In this document: positions 49,769 through 60,137 of the stretch, one piece after another
How the letters are laid out: each line of letters begins with the position of its first letter
Numbering within the stretch: position 1 is the first letter of the stretch
Assembly (NCBI GenBank): GCA_003213515.1
Contig: QCMV01000001.1
Span: forward strand, 62,001-126,000
DNA from: Pelagibacteraceae bacterium AG-422-N09
GTDB lineage: Bacteria > Pseudomonadota > Alphaproteobacteria > Pelagibacterales > AG-422-B15
Reading direction: 5' to 3'
DNA length: 64,000 nt
The notes under the pieces: model-generated
Databases searched by the model: none
What the model was told of the DNA's origin: nothing
The model's input: the letters and a program-made list of their open reading frames with translations, nothing else
Translations under genes and position numbers: made by a program

Positions 49769-50649
49769 CTTACATATTCTTTTATGCTATTTAGTACCTT
49801 TTCAACAGATAAATTTTCAAGATAATAATCTCGATCTTTATCTGATTTAATTACTCTGTGATTTCCCCATGGTCCATATACCAAATCATTCGTAGGTCCA
49901 AAAAGAGCAAATGTCTTGCACCCTGAAGATGCCGCAAGATGCATCAGACCACTGTCGCTTCCAATAAAAAAACGGCACTTCTTAAATATGGGAACCATAT
50001 TTCTCAAATTGCCCCAATCAAATAAATTAATTATTTCTAATTCTGACGTCTTAATAAATTCCTCTATTTCCCTTTTATTAACAATATCCCTTGAAACGCC
50101 TGTAAGTATTATTGTGTGGTTTTTAAAAAATTCATTTTGAAAAAGATTTTTATATTTTTTCAATGACCAATCCTTCTTTGGCCAATTAGAGTAGGGAGCA
50201 ACAGCAATTAAATGATCATTATTTTTTATTTTTTTATAACTTATATTTGCATCTTCTTGGCTATACCATATTTCTGGAATGAGAGCTTCTTTTGTGTCTA
50301 TAAATTTACTAAATTGCATAACTTTATGTGATAGTTCATCTCCTCTGAATATCATTCTTTTTTTTGTATTCAAAAGATAAGACGTTGCTGATGATCTTAA
50401 ATCAATTACTAAATCCCATTTCTTAAAAATTGAAAATTTAGTTATATTCAACCAATGAAGGCCAAATCTTTTTTTATCAACTACAATTATTTCCTGAAGG
50501 TGAGGCATAAATTTGTATAAATCTTTTGCAAATGAACTTGTTACAACTGAGATGCTACATTGATCAAACTTTTTAATATAAAAGTTTAATATTGAAGTAG
50601 ATAGTATTGTGTCACCTATTCTTGTGGGGCCAATAAATAGAATTTTCAT
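49765..50649 (-). CDS. Glycosyltransferase family 9 (heptosyltransferase-like)
   Basis: A 294-residue GT-B enzyme. The N-terminal RIGDTILSTS and the C-terminal FIGSDSGLMHLAASSG, with GPTNDLVYGPWG after it, are the family 9 landmarks. Members add heptose or other sugars to the LPS core using ADP-heptose. The acceptor here is unknown. It lies 28 bases downstream of tRNA-Leu on the same strand and overlaps pyrC as ATGA. Confidence 0.88.
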   Translation of the reverse strand: MKILFIGPTRIGDTILSTSILNFYIKKFDQCSISVVTSSFAKDLYKFMPHLQEIIVVDKKRFGLHWLNITKFSIFKKWDLVIDLRSSATSYLLNTKKRMIFRGDELSHKVMQFSKFIDTKEALIPEIWYSQEDANISYKKIKNNDHLIAVAPYSNWPKKDWSLKKYKNLFQNEFFKNHTIILTGVSRDIVNKREIEEFIKTSELEIINLFDWGNLRNMVPIFKKCRFFIGSDSGLMHLAASSGCKTFALFGPTNDLVYGPWGNHRVIKSDKDRDYYLENLSVEKVLNSIKEYVR

Positions 50650-50677
50650 TAAATATTAACCATTAGATTAACTTTTT

Positions 50678-50763
50678 TGGTGCCGTCGGAGAGACTCGAA
50701 CTCTCACGAACCATGTTCACTGATCCCTCAAACCAGCCTGTCTACCAATTCCAGCACGACGGC
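50678..50763 (-). tRNA. tRNA-Leu (GAG)
   Basis: An 86-base minus-strand tRNA with a long variable arm (GAAC...GTTC), as expected for Leu. The acceptor GCCGTCG pairs with CGACGGC, the anticodon stem is CTGGT/ATCAG with loop TTGAGGG, giving GAG. Discriminator A and CCA are encoded. Confidence 0.95.
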
Positions 50764-50855
50764 AGCTTTTATCCCTTTTTTTTTATAATTGTTGATATGT
50801 TGAAATATATACATTTAACTATAATTGTAATATTAAACTATATTAAAAAATAATA

Positions 50856-51878
50856 ATGTTGAATGATAATTTGCAATATCCATCAGATTTTAATTCTGAA
50901 GTAAAAGATGCAACTGCTCATCTTTACAAAGGAGTAGAAAAAATTATACCTGAGGTTGAGTGGCCATTTCATGCTCCACTTATTCATGAAATAAATAAAC
51001 TAAAAAAAGAAAAGAATATTGCAATATTAACTCACAATTACCAGACACCTGAAATCTTCCACTGTGTATCTGACATTGTTGGCGATTCATTAAAGTTGGC
51101 TTATGAGGCAAGAGATTCTGATGCGGATACAATAATTGTATGTGGCGTTCATTTTATGGCTGAAACAGCAAAAATACTTAGCCCAAAAAAAAATGTTTTA
51201 ATTCCAGATACTCGTGCAGGATGTTCTTTGTCTGAGTCTATAACTGCAGAGGATATAAGATTATTAAAGCAAAAATATCCCGGCGTACCAGTTGTAACAT
51301 ATGTAAACACCTCTGCAGATGTAAAGGCAGAAACTGACGTGTGCTGTACATCAGGAAATGCGAAACATGTAGTAGAATCTCTAGGTGTTGATAAAGTTAT
51401 ATTTCTACCTGATGAATACCTTGCAAAAAATATTGCAGCCCAAACAGATGTGAAAATTATTTCTTGGAAAGGTCGCTGTGAAGTACATGAAAGATTTACT
51501 GCAGACGAAATAATGGCATACAAAAAACAACACAAAGATATTGTTGTATTGGCGCATCCCGAATGTTCACCTGAAGTAATTGCAGTAAGTGACTTTGCAG
51601 GCTCGACGGCTGGTATGAGTAATTATGTAAAAGATAATCAACCTGGAAAGGTAATTATGGTTACGGAATGCTCAATGAGTGACAATGTTGCCATAGAGAA
51701 TCCTAATGTCGAATTTATAAGACCTTGCAATCTATGTCCGCACATGAAAAGAATTTCTCTAAAAAAAATTTATGACGCAATACGATTTAACCAGTATCAA
51801 ATACAAGTTGATAAGACAATTATCGATAAAGCTCGTCTTTCCATTGATCGTATGCTTAAAATTGGCAGAAGCAGCTAA
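50856..51878 (+). CDS. nadA: Quinolinate synthase
   Basis: A 340-residue NadA. The [4Fe-4S] cysteines are visible as [12 protein letters not shown] near residue 91, [14 protein letters not shown] near 165, and [10 protein letters not shown] near 290. It condenses iminoaspartate with dihydroxyacetone phosphate in de novo NAD synthesis. The nadB start shares one base with its stop, so the two are translationally coupled. The 92-base spacer before it holds the promoter and also that of tRNA-Leu on the other strand. Confidence 0.95.
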   Translation: MLNDNLQYPSDFNSEVKDATAHLYKGVEKIIPEVEWPFHAPLIHEINKLKKEKNIAILTHNYQTPEIFHCVSDIVGDSLKLAYEARDSDADTIIVCGVHFMAETAKILSPKKNVLIPDTRAGCSLSESITAEDIRLLKQKYPGVPVVTYVNTSADVKAETDVCCTSGNAKHVVESLGVDKVIFLPDEYLAKNIAAQTDVKIISWKGRCEVHERFTADEIMAYKKQHKDIVVLAHPECSPEVIAVSDFAGSTAGMSNYVKDNQPGKVIMVTECSMSDNVAIENPNVEFIRPCNLCPHMKRISLKKIYDAIRFNQYQIQVDKTIIDKARLSIDRMLKIGRSS

Positions 51879-53491
51879 TGTCTGATGCTATCTATAGCCC
51901 TGATGTTGTAATAGTGGGTGGCGGTGTAGCCGGTTTAACTGTTGCACTCAACTTAGCACCAAGAAAAGTTTGCGTAATTACTAAAAGTTCACTTGGGATA
52001 AACACTTCAAGCAGTTGGGCTCAGGGAGGTATTGCTGCGGCTGTTTCAAAAGATGACAGTGTTGAAAGTCATATAAATGATACTTTGACTACGGCAAAAG
52101 GCTTAGCGAATATCAATGCTATTAAAGAAGTTGTGAATAATGCAAAAGGCATCATTGATGATTTAGAGGAATACGGAGTTAATTTTGATAAGAATGAAGA
52201 TGGTACTTTTAATTTAGGTTTAGAAGGTGCTCATAGCTACAATAGAATTATAAGATCAAAAGGTGATAGTTCTGGTCTTGAAATTATGCGCGGCCTAATT
52301 GAAAAAGTAAAAAAAAGTGACCACATTACAGTTTTAGAAAATGTTTCGATTGATAGGATTATGTCAGAAAATAATACTATTTATGGAGTAATTGGAAGAT
52401 TTACCGATAATAATGTTCCTGATAGCAATGTAATTATTCAAAGCTCACATGTAGTTTTAGCGACTGGTGGTTTGGGAGGTATTTTTGCAAATACGACCAA
52501 CCCACGAAGTTCCTATGGTGAGGGCGTGGCGTTGGCATCACATGCTGGAGCAACACTTACCGATATGGAGTTTGTTCAATTTCACCCAACAGGTCTTGAC
52601 TTTGGCTTAGACCCTACTCCCTTAGCTACTGAGGCAATTAGAGGTGAAGGGGCTTACCTGGTAAATCAAGATGAAGAAAGGTTTATGTTTGGTATTCATC
52701 CTGATCATGAACTGGCTCCACGAGATCTTATAGCTCAAAATATATTTAAAGAAATCGAAAAAGGAAACTCTGTATTTTTAGATTGTAGGCATATGGGTAG
52801 TAATTTTAATACTCGATTTCCTCAAGTTTCATCCTATTGTGAAAATGCAGACTTAGATCCTGAAAAAGACCTGCTGCCAATAATTCCTGTCGCTCATTAT
52901 CATATAGGTGGCGTAAAAACTGATCTGAAAGGACAGACTTCTGTTGAAGGGCTTTGGTGCTGCGGAGAGGTTGCTGCAACTGGTATTCATGGAGCAAACC
53001 GCCTTGCATCAAATTCTCTGTTAGAGTCTCTTGTATTTGCTAAGATTGTTGCAAATGAAATAAATAAAAAGAATATAAAAAAGGATATTCATATTAGCTC
53101 TAAATTTATAAAAATTTTTAAAGAGAAAACTAAAAATAAAATAAGAGCAAAAAAATATATATGGCAATTAAGGTCTTCAATGATGAGAAATTTAGGAATT
53201 GTTAGAAATAAAGACTCTATTATTAGAGGTCTTAATGATGTGCTAAAAATTGAGAGAGAGTCAAAAGGCCTTTCAGCTAAACTTAATGATATGATTTTGG
53301 TTAGCAAATTTATTATCATAGGCGCTTATTTAAGAAGAGAAAGTCGAGGTTGTCATTTAAGATCTGATTACCAAGATACTGATAAAGATTTTATAAAGCA
53401 TTTTGATATTAAATATTCAGAAATAGATGGTTATATTAAAACTATCTTGGATTCTACTATATCAGAAGTTGATGAAAAACTTGTTAGCTAA
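51878..53491 (+). CDS. nadB: L-aspartate oxidase
   Basis: A 537-residue flavoprotein. The FAD loop VGGGVAGLTVAL near residue 11, SSSWAQGGIAAA near 46, VEFVQFHPTG near 226 and HGANRLASNSLLES near 370 are all NadB landmarks. It oxidises aspartate to iminoaspartate for NadA. Its 3' end overlaps nadC by 20 bases. Confidence 0.96.
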   Translation: MSDAIYSPDVVIVGGGVAGLTVALNLAPRKVCVITKSSLGINTSSSWAQGGIAAAVSKDDSVESHINDTLTTAKGLANINAIKEVVNNAKGIIDDLEEYGVNFDKNEDGTFNLGLEGAHSYNRIIRSKGDSSGLEIMRGLIEKVKKSDHITVLENVSIDRIMSENNTIYGVIGRFTDNNVPDSNVIIQSSHVVLATGGLGGIFANTTNPRSSYGEGVALASHAGATLTDMEFVQFHPTGLDFGLDPTPLATEAIRGEGAYLVNQDEERFMFGIHPDHELAPRDLIAQNIFKEIEKGNSVFLDCRHMGSNFNTRFPQVSSYCENADLDPEKDLLPIIPVAHYHIGGVKTDLKGQTSVEGLWCCGEVAATGIHGANRLASNSLLESLVFAKIVANEINKKNIKKDIHISSKFIKIFKEKTKNKIRAKKYIWQLRSSMMRNLGIVRNKDSIIRGLNDVLKIERESKGLSAKLNDMILVSKFIIIGAYLRRESRGCHLRSDYQDTDKDFIKHFDIKYSEIDGYIKTILDSTISEVDEKLVS

Positions 53492-54311
53492 AAAAGATAT
53501 TAAGGAAAAAATCAAAATTGCTTTGAAAGAAGATTTTGGTAGATATGGTGATATAACCTCAAAAGTTTTAATTTCCAAAAAGACAAAGATCAAAGCATCT
53601 ATAGTCGCAAAAGAGAATGCGATTGTCTGTGGAACTGAATTTGCTGTTCAAACCTTTAAAGCACTCAACAGTAAAATTAAAATAAGAGTTTTAAAGAAAG
53701 ATGGTAGTAAAGTATTTAAAGGAAATAAAATTATTGACGTAAATGGTGATGCACAAAGTATTTTAATTGCAGAGAGAACAGCTCTAAACTTTTTAGGGTT
53801 CATGTCTGGTATAGCCACAAAAACAAGAAAATTTGTTGATATTGCTGCACCTTATGGAGTTAAAATTTATTCAACGAGAAAAACAATTGCTGGGATGAGA
53901 CAGATACAAAAATATGCTCTTACAATTGGTGGTGCGCATGTAAACAGGGCCTCTTTATCAGATTTTTATTTCATAAAAGATAACCATCTTGGAAATGAGG
54001 ACGGACTGGTTGAGAATATAAAAAAAATTAAAAAGTCAAAATTAAAAAAGAAAATTACAGTAGAAATTGACACAATTAAACAACTAAAAAAAATTTTAAA
54101 TCAGAAAATAGATATTGTACTTCTCGATAATATGTCTGAGAAAAAAATTTCTCAGTGCTTAAAAATGGTTAAAAAAAGATTTCTTTGTGAGGCATCTGGA
54201 AACATTAATTTAAAAAATATTAAGTCTTATGCGAAAACAAAAATTGATAGAATTTCAATCGGCCAACTTACCCATAGTATTGAAAATGTTGATTTTGGAC
54301 TTGAAATTTAA
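53472..54311 (+). CDS. nadC: Nicotinate-nucleotide pyrophosphorylase (carboxylating)
   Basis: A 279-residue type II phosphoribosyltransferase from the ATG at 53472, inside the end of nadB; an earlier in-frame start at 53427 is much less likely. EDFGRYGDITSK near residue 18, ERTALNFLGFMSG near 97, TRKTIAGMRQIQKYA near 137 and IDRISIGQLTHS near the C-terminus match NadC. It makes nicotinate mononucleotide from quinolinate and PRPP, completing the nadABC operon. Confidence 0.95.
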   Translation: MKNLLAKKDIKEKIKIALKEDFGRYGDITSKVLISKKTKIKASIVAKENAIVCGTEFAVQTFKALNSKIKIRVLKKDGSKVFKGNKIIDVNGDAQSILIAERTALNFLGFMSGIATKTRKFVDIAAPYGVKIYSTRKTIAGMRQIQKYALTIGGAHVNRASLSDFYFIKDNHLGNEDGLVENIKKIKKSKLKKKITVEIDTIKQLKKILNQKIDIVLLDNMSEKKISQCLKMVKKRFLCEASGNINLKNIKSYAKTKIDRISIGQLTHSIENVDFGLEI

Positions 54312-54773
54312 ATGTACAGCCGTCCAATAGTTAAAAACAGCTTTCAGGTTCCTACAGAATTGATAACTGAAAATTTTATCTTAAGACCACTAACAATAAA
54401 ATATGTTGGTAAAGACTATGAGGCAGTGATGAAAAGTGTGGATCATCTATATAAATTAATGGACGATAGTGAATGGCCAAAAGAAATGACACTTAATGAA
54501 AATCTTGCTGATCTTGGATGGCATGAAGTGGAGTTTTCTCTTAGACATTCTTTCGCTTACACAGTTCTATCGACAAAAGAAGAAAATGATGTAATTGGTT
54601 GTTGCTATATTTATCCCTCAGATAACCCTATGTATGAGGTACAAGCATACTATTGGATAAGACAAGATTTGATTGATAGTGGCTTAGAGGATGAATTAGG
54701 AAAAACATTTAAGAAATGGTTAGAAAAATCTTGGCCGTTTGGCAAAATTGAATTTCCGCGAAGAAATATATAG
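54312..54773 (+). CDS. GNAT-like acyltransferase family protein
   Basis: A 153-residue protein with the outline of a GNAT domain: an N-terminal ELITENFILRPLT, and VIGCCYIYPSD in the strand-3/4 region. The usual acetyl-CoA loop (RxxGxG/A) is not evident, so the fold call is tentative. It starts directly at the base after the nadC stop, so it is in the nad operon, but no link to NAD synthesis is known to me. It meets the glyS stop with no bases between. Confidence 0.6.
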   Translation: MYSRPIVKNSFQVPTELITENFILRPLTIKYVGKDYEAVMKSVDHLYKLMDDSEWPKEMTLNENLADLGWHEVEFSLRHSFAYTVLSTKEENDVIGCCYIYPSDNPMYEVQAYYWIRQDLIDSGLEDELGKTFKKWLEKSWPFGKIEFPRRNI

Positions 54774-56132
54774 TTAATTAAAAACTTTTTTATATTCGAG
54801 TTTTAAATCTTGAGATGAAACTCTTTTTTGTGACATCGTATCTCTATCTCTTATAGTCACTGTATCATTTTCGATTGTTTCAAAATCAACTGTTATACAA
54901 ATAGGTGTACCAATCTCATCATGACGTCTGTAACCTTTTCCAATATTACCAGAGTTTTCTAAAATAACCCTTCCCATACCTAGTGCTTGAAGATCATTCT
55001 TAATCTTGCTCGCTTTATTGACTAAATCCTCATTATTTCTTTTAAGAGGAATTACGGCCGCTTTAATTGGAGATAAATGTGGTTTTAAACTTAATACAAT
55101 TCTTTTATTACCATTTTCTAAATCCTCCTCCTTGTAAGCTTCATTGAGTAGCGCAAATACACCTCGATCAACACCAGCGGAAGGTTCTATAACATAAGGG
55201 ATATACCATTCTTTACTTTCTAAATTTTGAATACTCAATTTCGTTGTTGATTGGCTATTTTTCATTACATCTGCAGATATTTTAAACTCATTTTGATTTT
55301 TAGTGTGAGAACCAAGATCAAAATCAGTTCTATTTGCTATTCCTTCTAATTCTTCAAGTCCATGTGGAAATTCATACATAAGATCTACAGTAGCTTTTGA
55401 GTAGTGTGATAGGTCAGCATCTTCAACATCTAGCTTTTTTAATCTTTTTTCAGATATACCCTGATCAATCCACCATGAATACCTTTTGTCTACCCAATAT
55501 TTATGCCACTCATCATCTTTACCTGGTTCAACAAAAAATTCTAATTCCATTTGTTCAAACTCTCTAACTCTAAATATGAATTTGCCTGGAGTGACTTCAT
55601 TTCTAAACGCTTTACCTATCTGCGCGATTCCAAAAGGAATAGTCTTACTTGTTGAATCCAATATATTTTTAAAATTTGTAAAAATTTGCTGTGCAGTTTC
55701 TGGTCTTAGGTAGGCATAATTACTGCCATCATCTACAGGACCAACTGTGGTTTTAAACATAAGATTAAATGGTCGAGGTTCTGTTAGATCGCTAGACCCA
55801 CATGCTGGACATTTTCCATCCGTGGCCTGGTCAGATCTAAATCTATTTTTGCAATTTCTGCAGTCGACTAAAGGATCAGAGAAAGTATCTTCATGGCCTG
55901 AATACTTTAATACATGCCTACTTGTTAAAATTGACGCATCAAGCCCCTCAACGTCATCTCGATCATAAATCATTGATTTCCACCACGAGGATTTAAGGTT
56001 ATTTTTTAATTCTACTCCGAGTGGACCATAGTCATATATTCCTTGCAAACCACCATAAATTTCACTTGATTGAAAAATAAATCCTCGTCTTTTACATAAT
56101 GAAACGAGATCTTCCATGTTTTTAGAAGCCAT
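54774..56132 (-). CDS. glyS: Glycyl-tRNA synthetase, single-chain dimeric type
   Basis: A 452-residue class II synthetase of the eukaryote/archaeal-type alpha2 form rather than the bacterial alpha2-beta2 GlyQ/GlyS. Motifs are [20 protein letters not shown] near residue 18, a zinc ribbon with C91, C94, C108 and C111, [13 protein letters not shown] near 142, [14 protein letters not shown] near 187 and [13 protein letters not shown] near 317. It charges tRNA-Gly. The ATG overlaps the S49 peptidase stop by 11 bases. Confidence 0.93.
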   Translation of the reverse strand: MASKNMEDLVSLCKRRGFIFQSSEIYGGLQGIYDYGPLGVELKNNLKSSWWKSMIYDRDDVEGLDASILTSRHVLKYSGHEDTFSDPLVDCRNCKNRFRSDQATDGKCPACGSSDLTEPRPFNLMFKTTVGPVDDGSNYAYLRPETAQQIFTNFKNILDSTSKTIPFGIAQIGKAFRNEVTPGKFIFRVREFEQMELEFFVEPGKDDEWHKYWVDKRYSWWIDQGISEKRLKKLDVEDADLSHYSKATVDLMYEFPHGLEELEGIANRTDFDLGSHTKNQNEFKISADVMKNSQSTTKLSIQNLESKEWYIPYVIEPSAGVDRGVFALLNEAYKEEDLENGNKRIVLSLKPHLSPIKAAVIPLKRNNEDLVNKASKIKNDLQALGMGRVILENSGNIGKGYRRHDEIGTPICITVDFETIENDTVTIRDRDTMSQKRVSSQDLKLEYKKVFN

Positions 56133-56928
56133 ATCGACTCCAGAAAGAATTTTCTCTTAGAGCTTCTAAGAGCCGGTCAATAATATCGTTATTTGAAATT
56201 TGATTATTTAAAATATTTTTAATAAATGATTTTTTTTCTTCTATGTTCCTAATCCTTAATTTTTTTCCATAATGTTTTTCAATGTATGAGTTTAGTTCTT
56301 CATTAGAATCTACTAAACCAAGTTTTTTTGCCTGTTCACCTGTCCAAAACTCCCCATTAAAAACTTTTTTTGGGTCTATTTTCTTTTTTCTATTTTTTGA
56401 GACTAAGTCTTTGAAATTTTCAAATATGCTGTCCTGAACTTTGATCAACTTGTCTATATCTTTTTTAGAAACTTCTTCAAATGGATCTAGAAACGACTTC
56501 CTATCTCCTTTTGTAAAAACTCTCCTTTTAATACCTAGTTTATCTATTAATTTTTTGAATCCAAAAGAGGCACTTATCACACCTATTGATCCGACTATAG
56601 AACTTTTATTAGCGATTAAAGTATCTCCTGCACACATCAGCATATAGCCCCCTGAGGCAGCAACATCCTCCGCGATTGTAATCACTTTCACATTGTTTTT
56701 CTTTGATAAGTTTCTTATACGATTGTGTATTAGTTCAGATTGGACCGGTGACCCGCCTGGTGAGTTGATCTTAATGACTACTACAGATGGCTTTTTAAAG
56801 GTAAATGCTTTATCTAAAATAGCGGTACAATTCTCGAGTGTAAGTCCCTTTTGAAATCTACCAAGATCTCCGATAACGCCTCGCAAGCCAACTATATTTA
56901 TTCTTGTTTTAGAGGATATTAAGCTCAT
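56122..56928 (-). CDS. S49 family serine peptidase (SppA-like), no membrane anchor
   Basis: A 268-residue ClpP-fold peptidase. The nucleophile is Ser92 in [11 protein letters not shown] and the general-base Lys is Lys144 in [10 protein letters not shown]. The spacing of 52 equals that of Bacillus SppA as I remember it (Ser147/Lys199). [19 protein letters not shown] near residue 54 is also typical. Most SppA and SohB proteins have an N-terminal membrane helix, but here the protein starts within the first strand, so it may be cytosolic. It is divergent from ispB. Confidence 0.87.
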   Translation of the reverse strand: MSLISSKTRINIVGLRGVIGDLGRFQKGLTLENCTAILDKAFTFKKPSVVVIKINSPGGSPVQSELIHNRIRNLSKKNNVKVITIAEDVAASGGYMLMCAGDTLIANKSSIVGSIGVISASFGFKKLIDKLGIKRRVFTKGDRKSFLDPFEEVSKKDIDKLIKVQDSIFENFKDLVSKNRKKKIDPKKVFNGEFWTGEQAKKLGLVDSNEELNSYIEKHYGKKLRIRNIEEKKSFIKNILNNQISNNDIIDRLLEALRENSFWSRYGF

Positions 56929-57020
56929 TTTTTTAATTTTTGTCTGAAATCAATAACTTTTAATTATATGAGACTATATTATAAGTACATCTAAATATAA
57001 AACAAAAACATAATTAATAA

Positions 57021-58001
57021 GTGAATACCCCAGTAAAATCATTATCGAATTTACTTAAAAGCTCTCTGAAGAGAGTCGAAATAGAAATCAGTAAGAACAT
57101 CAAGGATGAAGAAAAATTAATTACATTAACAGCAGGCCATCTCATTAAAGCTAAAGGAAAAAAAATAAGGCCTATTCTTACTTTACTTGTATCAAAAATG
57201 CTAAATTACAAAGGTAATGCGGATGTAACACTTGCTGTCTGCATCGAGTTTATTCATAACGCTACATTGTTACATGATGATGTAATAGATACAGGAAAAA
57301 TTAGAAGAGGAAAATTAAGCGCAAATCAAATATGGGGGAATAAAGTAAGTGTTTTAGTTGGAGATTACCTTTTGAGTAGAGCTTTTAAGCTAATGGTAAA
57401 AAATAAGTCTCTAAAACTGCTAGAAATATTGTCTCAAACATCACTCGTTTTAGCGAGAGGACAAATACAAGACGTTGGGAATAATCAAAATGTCAACTTA
57501 ACAGAAAAGAAGTACTTATCTATTATAGATGCTAAAACTGCTGAGCTTTTTAGAATATCTTGTTTCTTACCAACTATCATTACTAACCAAAATAAAAAAA
57601 CTCAAAAAATATTTAATGATTTTGGTTTTAATTTTGGTATGGCCTTTCAATTATCTGATGACGTATTAGATTACTTTGGTGACTCGAGCCAAATGGGAAA
57701 AAGTGTTGGGAAAGATTTTTTTGAGGGGAAAGTAACGTATCCAGTCATTCATTGTTTCAAAAAATCTGATAGAAAGTCAAAAAAAATTATAGCTAAGCTA
57801 TTTTTTAAGCGAAAAAGAAGTAAAAAAGATCTGGCAATAATTCTGGACCTAATGAAGAAAACAAATACTTATAAGAGTTCAATCGAATTTGTTAGAAAAT
57901 ACGCAGAAAAAGCTAAAACTAATATTAATAAATTTGAAGGAAATAAATATAAAGTGTATCTTGGTGAACTGGTGGATCATTTAATAATTAGAGACAAATA
58001 A
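57021..58001 (+). CDS. ispB: Polyprenyl diphosphate synthase (octaprenyl/decaprenyl type)
   Basis: A 326-residue all-helical prenyl synthase. The first Asp-rich motif is [15 protein letters not shown] near residue 88 and the second is [10 protein letters not shown] near 210. [11 protein letters not shown] near 46 is typical. It makes the long side chain of ubiquinone, the acceptor of the ETF-QO encoded here. The start codon is GTG at 57021. aroC follows after two bases. Confidence 0.92.
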   Translation: MNTPVKSLSNLLKSSLKRVEIEISKNIKDEEKLITLTAGHLIKAKGKKIRPILTLLVSKMLNYKGNADVTLAVCIEFIHNATLLHDDVIDTGKIRRGKLSANQIWGNKVSVLVGDYLLSRAFKLMVKNKSLKLLEILSQTSLVLARGQIQDVGNNQNVNLTEKKYLSIIDAKTAELFRISCFLPTIITNQNKKTQKIFNDFGFNFGMAFQLSDDVLDYFGDSSQMGKSVGKDFFEGKVTYPVIHCFKKSDRKSKKIIAKLFFKRKRSKKDLAIILDLMKKTNTYKSSIEFVRKYAEKAKTNINKFEGNKYKVYLGELVDHLIIRDK

Positions 58002-58003
58002 AT

Positions 58004-59089
58004 ATGTCATTTAACACATTTGGAAAAAATTTTCGATTTACAACATGGGGGGAATCTCATGGGAAAGCTATTGGATGTGTAATTGATGGGTGTCCTCCTC
58101 TGATACCACTTAAGGAAAAAGATATTCAGAAATATTTGGATATGAGAAAGCCAGGAAAAAATCGATTTGTTACACAAAGAAAAGAAGATGATAAGGTTTC
58201 AATTTTATCTGGTGTCTTTGAGGGAAAAACTACTGGAACTCCGATAATGTTATTAATTTGGAACAAAGATCAGAAATCACAAGACTACAGCGATATAAAA
58301 AATAAATTTAGACCTGGCCATGCTGATTTAACATATTTTCTGAAATATGGAGTAAGAGATTATAGAGGTGGAGGTCGTTCTTCCGCAAGAGAAACTGCTT
58401 GTAGAGTAGCTGCTGGCGCTGTTGCAAGGATGGTGATTGGCCATATTTTAAAAAAAGATATTTTAATTCAAGGTGCAGTTACTCAAGTTGGTAAGCTTGC
58501 CGTCAATCAAATAAATTTTAATTGGAATGATGTAAAGAAAAATTCATTTTTCTGTCCTGATAAAAAAATAGTTAGAGTTTGGGAAGAGTACCTAGATGAA
58601 ACTAGAAAAAAAGGGTCATCATTGGGAGCAAAATTATTAATAAATGCTAGAAATGTTCCTGCCGGTCTTGGAGAACCTGTATATGGTAAATTAGATGCTG
58701 ACCTTGCAGGTGCAATGATGAGCATTAACGCTGTTAAAGGTGTTGAAATAGGAGCTGGTAATGAGGCTGTTGAATTATCAGGAGATGAGAACTCTGATGA
58801 AATAAGAGCAAATAAAAATAAAAAAATTATCTTTTCTTCTAATAATTCTGGTGGAATCTTAGGCGGTATATCAAGTGGTCAAGATTTAAATTTATCAATA
58901 ACGATCAAACCAACGTCATCGATTTTAAAGGCAAAAAAAACAATTAATAATAAATTTCAAAATACATCGATTTCAACAAAAGGTCGTCATGATCCATGTG
59001 TAGGTTTGAGAGCTGTCCCAATTGCTGAGGCTATGATGGCGTGTGTTTTAGCAGATCATATATTGCGCAATAGAGCTCAATGTGGCTAA
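58004..59089 (+). CDS. aroC: Chorismate synthase
   Basis: A 361-residue protein with AroC signatures: [20 protein letters not shown] at the N-terminus, the [14 protein letters not shown] and [20 protein letters not shown] block near residue 105-131, and [17 protein letters not shown] near the C-terminus. It makes chorismate with reduced FMN in the shikimate pathway. It overlaps the convergent ispA gene by four bases. Confidence 0.97.
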   Translation: MSFNTFGKNFRFTTWGESHGKAIGCVIDGCPPLIPLKEKDIQKYLDMRKPGKNRFVTQRKEDDKVSILSGVFEGKTTGTPIMLLIWNKDQKSQDYSDIKNKFRPGHADLTYFLKYGVRDYRGGGRSSARETACRVAAGAVARMVIGHILKKDILIQGAVTQVGKLAVNQINFNWNDVKKNSFFCPDKKIVRVWEEYLDETRKKGSSLGAKLLINARNVPAGLGEPVYGKLDADLAGAMMSINAVKGVEIGAGNEAVELSGDENSDEIRANKNKKIIFSSNNSGGILGGISSGQDLNLSITIKPTSSILKAKKTINNKFQNTSISTKGRHDPCVGLRAVPIAEAMMACVLADHILRNRAQCG

Positions 59090-59904
59090 ACTTTTAGATC
59101 AACTAAAAAATCAATAAGCAAAAAAGTCTTTTTTTTCTTAAATTTAATTTTCTTCAAATTCTTTATAGTCTTTTCAGCTAGTTTTTTTTTATAATCTAGT
59201 AAAATCTCAGTATTTGCCTTTGACATTCTTGGAAAATCTGCGAAATCATCATTGATTTGAAAAATTTCTCCGATGTACTCTCCAATTGTTTTCATACTAA
59301 CTTCGAAACTCTTATTTTTATTTGCACAAATTGCAACTGCTTGACAGCAATAAGACATTAATCTTGCAGTTTTTAATTTGTTTAATTCTAATCTCCCGCT
59401 TACAGTAGGTGACTTTAAACTCAAATCATAGTATTGCCCTAAAAGAAGCCCTTTTTCACCTGAAACTTTGCTCAGCACTTCAATCAGCTTTGTTTTTTTC
59501 TTATCTGATATTTTAAAAGAACTACTAGATAAAATTTGATATGATTTAGTCAATAAAGCACATCCCGCGAGAATTGCAGTATATTCATTGAATTTATAGT
59601 GTGTTGTTTTTTTTCCTCTTCTAAATTGATCGTTATCCATAGAAGGTAAATCATCATGCACAAGAGAGTAATTATGCAACATTTCAATTGCTGAGGCTAA
59701 ATTCAAAATAACACCATTCGATAAATTTAATTCTTTGCCAAAAATATATACTAGATATGGTCTGAATCTTTTACCTCCTGTATTAATTGAATATAGGATA
59801 GCTTGATTTAATAGATTTTTATCTTTACTTAATTTTTTTTTTAAAAATTTATTGAATTTAATTGTAAATTTTTTCAAATCGTTATTTATGATTTGATGTT
59901 TCAT
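59086..59904 (-). CDS. ispA: Farnesyl diphosphate synthase (short-chain prenyl synthase)
   Basis: A 272-residue prenyl synthase. The first Asp-rich motif is [15 protein letters not shown] near residue 80 with the four-residue insertion of short-chain enzymes, and the second is INDDFADF near 216. GGKRFRPYL near 46 is typical. It makes farnesyl diphosphate used by CtaB and IspB encoded in this window. The ATG overlaps the xseB stop as ATGA. dxs, often downstream in alphaproteobacteria, is absent here. Confidence 0.93.
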   Translation of the reverse strand: MKHQIINNDLKKFTIKFNKFLKKKLSKDKNLLNQAILYSINTGGKRFRPYLVYIFGKELNLSNGVILNLASAIEMLHNYSLVHDDLPSMDNDQFRRGKKTTHYKFNEYTAILAGCALLTKSYQILSSSSFKISDKKKTKLIEVLSKVSGEKGLLLGQYYDLSLKSPTVSGRLELNKLKTARLMSYCCQAVAICANKNKSFEVSMKTIGEYIGEIFQINDDFADFPRMSKANTEILLDYKKKLAEKTIKNLKKIKFKKKKTFLLIDFLVDLKV

Positions 59905-60137
59905 TTGTTTTTTTTAGATATTTTACCATCTGGCAGCACTTTGATTTCCTCAAGTTTTAAAACTGCGTCGTCTAATTTTTGTTGGCAATGGGTCCTTAAT
60001 TGTGATCCTCGTGTATAATACTCAATAGACTTTTCTAAATCAATGTTTCCACTTTCTAAATTTTCAACAATCTCGGATAATTCTTCCATAGCTTTTTCAA
60101 AAGAAAGTTTTTTTATGTCATCAGGTATTTTAGTCAT
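59901..60137 (-). CDS. xseB: Exodeoxyribonuclease VII small subunit
   Basis: A 78-residue helical protein of standard XseB length. SFEKAMEELSEIVENLESGN and the following LEKSIEYYTRG are its core pattern, with a Lys-rich tail. It binds XseA to form exonuclease VII. It overlaps the HDAC-like gene by 8 bases and ispA by 4, as in many alphaproteobacteria. Confidence 0.93.
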   Translation of the reverse strand: MTKIPDDIKKLSFEKAMEELSEIVENLESGNIDLEKSIEYYTRGSQLRTHCQQKLDDAVLKLEEIKVLPDGKISKKNK

